Below, one piece after another: positions 62,043-64,000 of a DNA stretch of 64,000 nucleotides. This DNA comes from Rhea pennata (taxonomy: Eukaryota; Chordata; Aves; Rheiformes; Rheidae). Location of the stretch: positions 121,241,466 to 121,305,465 of the forward strand of contig NC_084664.1 of NCBI RefSeq assembly GCF_028389875.1, written 5' to 3'. The translations under genes and the position numbers were made by a program. The notes below the pieces were generated by a model. That model worked only from the letters and a program-made list of their open reading frames with translations, was not told the DNA's origin and searched no databases. Within the stretch, counting starts at the first letter, position 1. The number at the start of each line of letters is the position of its first letter.

Positions 62043-63498
62043 GTATGGAATATAAATCAATGAGCTACCCTTATGTTTTCTTGTTGTCTCCATGTATTCA
62101 GCAGAGGCTAATCTGTTGTATTCCATTTTACGAAATCTAAGATTACTGAGTTAATTTTGAAAAGCAGTTTGTGATTTGAATTTGTCTTCTATGTGTTCTG
62201 ACATTAAATGTAACTGTAGCAGTCAAGATTACAGGTTTTGTTGCTAGTTGTTCATTCAGCCTCCAAAATAAATAACTTTAATTTCGTCTATGGAATTGAC
62301 TTGTTATTCAGTCTTTCAGTGTTTTCCTTTACTTTCTCTGTCCTGCTTCTCAGGAGTACATTGAGAAATAAATAATATTTTCAGTGATTGCAGTGTATTA
62401 CTAGTATTTCAATTAATATTAGTAGTTATTCAAAATGGTTAGAGAATCTTCTCTGTGTTCTTTAGAAAATGATAGGTATTTAGCTCAAGTGTGTAGAAAC
62501 CCAGACAGGAATGTAAAATCAATCCTTCATAAGGTTATTTGAGGTAATGATCTAGTGATAAGTTAATTTTACAGTGATTAAGAGAACACAGTTGGGGCTC
62601 CCAATTAGACTTTGATCTGAGGGTATTTCTCTCTACACTTGATAAGCAAAAAAAGAGACAATAATTAATAGCAAGACATGAGGAGGTTTTCACTTGTTAG
62701 GGTCTTGGTTTTGTGCTTTACAAGGGGAGATTTTATAGCCAACTGAATACCTATGGTTTGATTTCCAGTCTTCAAAGTTCAGTGATTTCAGAATGTCATC
62801 AGAACATTCTCTAGCACTGAGAATATCTGAAGACAAAAGTTAAATGGAATGAATTTCCCCCTCAAAAAATTCCCTTAAAAAAAAATCTCAGCATTCATAT
62901 AGTGGGTGAAAAATCATGTTCATTGCTCTCTGTCAGTTCACTAACCTTGTAAACGTAAAAGGAGAGGGATAAGAGACCAAGGGTGTCAACACAAAAGCGC
63001 AGTGTCTTCACCGTAATTCTGGTCTTCATCTTATTGCCTCTTTACTGGCTTGTTCTCTCTCTGGCAAACACACAGTATGGCAACATGGTCCACAGCAATA
63101 GGGTAATACCTTGTAATTCCTGCAGAAGAGAGGAACTCTTAAGTTAGTGTTTTATTTAGAGGGGCTGTAATTCTTAGCATGCCCACAACTTATTACTACC
63201 TGTGCCATAGACCTGAATGTTAGGATTTTGCAGAAACTAGTCTATTGAAGTGGTGCTCTAATCTTCTGTTCCTTGTTTTAGGTAGTACTCTGTAGCCCTA
63301 CATTTTTTTTTTTTTTGTATATAATAATGTTCCTTAGTGATAGGCTGATAGTCATCACAATTCCAACTTTTCAGTACGTAAAAGCTTTTGTTTCTATTTT
63401 TCTCTAGATTGTATTTCTTCTCTATCATTTATAATGATATATTAATACATCTAAACTACAGAAAGTTTTATACATTTGTTTTTTACCTTCTGAAACAG
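62043..63498. other. Noncoding AT-rich DNA
   Basis: Nothing recognised apart from a T run at 63,303-63,317. Confidence 0.5.
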
Positions 63499-63647
63499 GT
63501 ATTCTCAATGTCTGCTGCAGTGCAGTTGATTTGTGTAATGAAACATTTAAAAAGAGCAGGCAGGGAAAATGAAGTCTGTGTTGTTTTATGTCAAAATTAT
63601 ATGTACGTCCTGTCAAATTATGATGATTTGATGTTAAATCTTTTTAG
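63499..63647 (+). CDS. Candidate internal exon of the plus-strand gene
   Basis: A good acceptor (TTGTTTTTTACCTTC, then TGAAACAG) ends at 63,498, with a branch-like CTAAAC upstream. The 149-base interval is open in one frame and ends in TTTTTAG/GTAGAG. The peptide contains MSAAVQLICVMKHLKRAG then ENEVCVVLCQNYMYVLSNYD, an amphipathic-looking, Cys-containing sequence that I cannot place. It starts in phase 0, compatible with the end of the 53.9 kb exon, and would leave two bases for the next exon. The donor is only moderate (GTAGAG). Confidence 0.3.
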
Positions 63648-64000
63648 GTAGAGGGAAGTATGAGAAAGAGCAAGACTATGGTGTAATCTGCAGTACACTG
63701 CCTAATCAGGAGAGGATGACTGAAATATTCCATTCTTGGAATGAAGTAAAGACAAAACTTCTTTCAGAAGGTCAAAGAAACTAGTAAGGCAACAGCTGTT
63801 TTAGCTTCTGCTATAACTGAAAGAGAAGACTTAAGAATCTAAATGTGGAAGGGAATTTTGGTTGGAAGTGACTATGAAATGTTAGATTCACTCAGGGAAG
63901 TAGGACAGAGAGAACAGATAAAGATAGTGGGCATTAGAAAAATAATCTTCAACAGTTGCAAGGTTGTAGTAGGCAGAGTCTTTGGACTTCAGAAAAAGAT
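63648..64000. other. Noncoding DNA to window end
   Basis: No gene or repeat recognised in the last 350 bases; probably intron if the gene model holds. Confidence 0.45.

Overview
The window is vertebrate nuclear DNA from a bird. The diagnostic signs are CR1 retrotransposons ending in the avian 8-bp tail repeat (ATTCTATG-like), two short SINEs made of a tRNA-Ile-like head joined to a CR1 3' end, very old CR1/L3- and MIR/L2-like remnants, AT-rich noncoding DNA and one sharp CpG island. There are no bacterial operons, phage, CRISPR arrays or rRNA. The tRNA-Ile/CR1 SINE resembles the TguSINE1 type known from passerines, which hints at a neoavian bird, but I cannot fix the species. Layout: about 1-51.7 kb is AT-rich, intron-like or intergenic DNA carrying transposon fossils. 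These are CR1 at 7.3-9.9, 16.7-17.5 and 18.4-19.7 kb; SINEs at 18.2 and 48.6 kb; ancient CR1/L3 pieces at 10.5, 14.4, 34.6, 40.4 and 40.9 kb; and MIR/L2-like pieces at 46.7, 47.9 and 48.5 kb. A CpG island at about 51.75-52.85 kb carries GC-box, CCAAT and ETS-like sites, a strong plus-strand splice donor and a G-quadruplex-prone repeat. About 52.9-64 kb is again AT-rich, but mostly T-rich rather than A-rich on the plus strand. The simplest reading is a bidirectional promoter. A minus-strand gene would run left: a possible untranslated exon at 41,951-42,076, then a well-formed start-codon exon at 37,317-37,507. A plus-strand gene would run right: untranslated exon 1 ending at 52,639, a start-codon exon at 53,870-54,014, and weaker candidate exons at 61.8 and 63.5 kb. 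None of these peptides is recognisable to me, so no gene is named. The exon calls rest on splice signals, open frames and CpG retention only. The only protein-coding sequence identified with confidence is decayed CR1 reverse transcriptase. I found no novel defence, mobile or biosynthetic system. The most interesting items are the inferred divergent gene pair with its unassigned exons, the tRNA/CR1 SINE pair (one apparently nested in a MIR-like fossil), and an 86-bp AT-rich inverted repeat at 20.8 kb.
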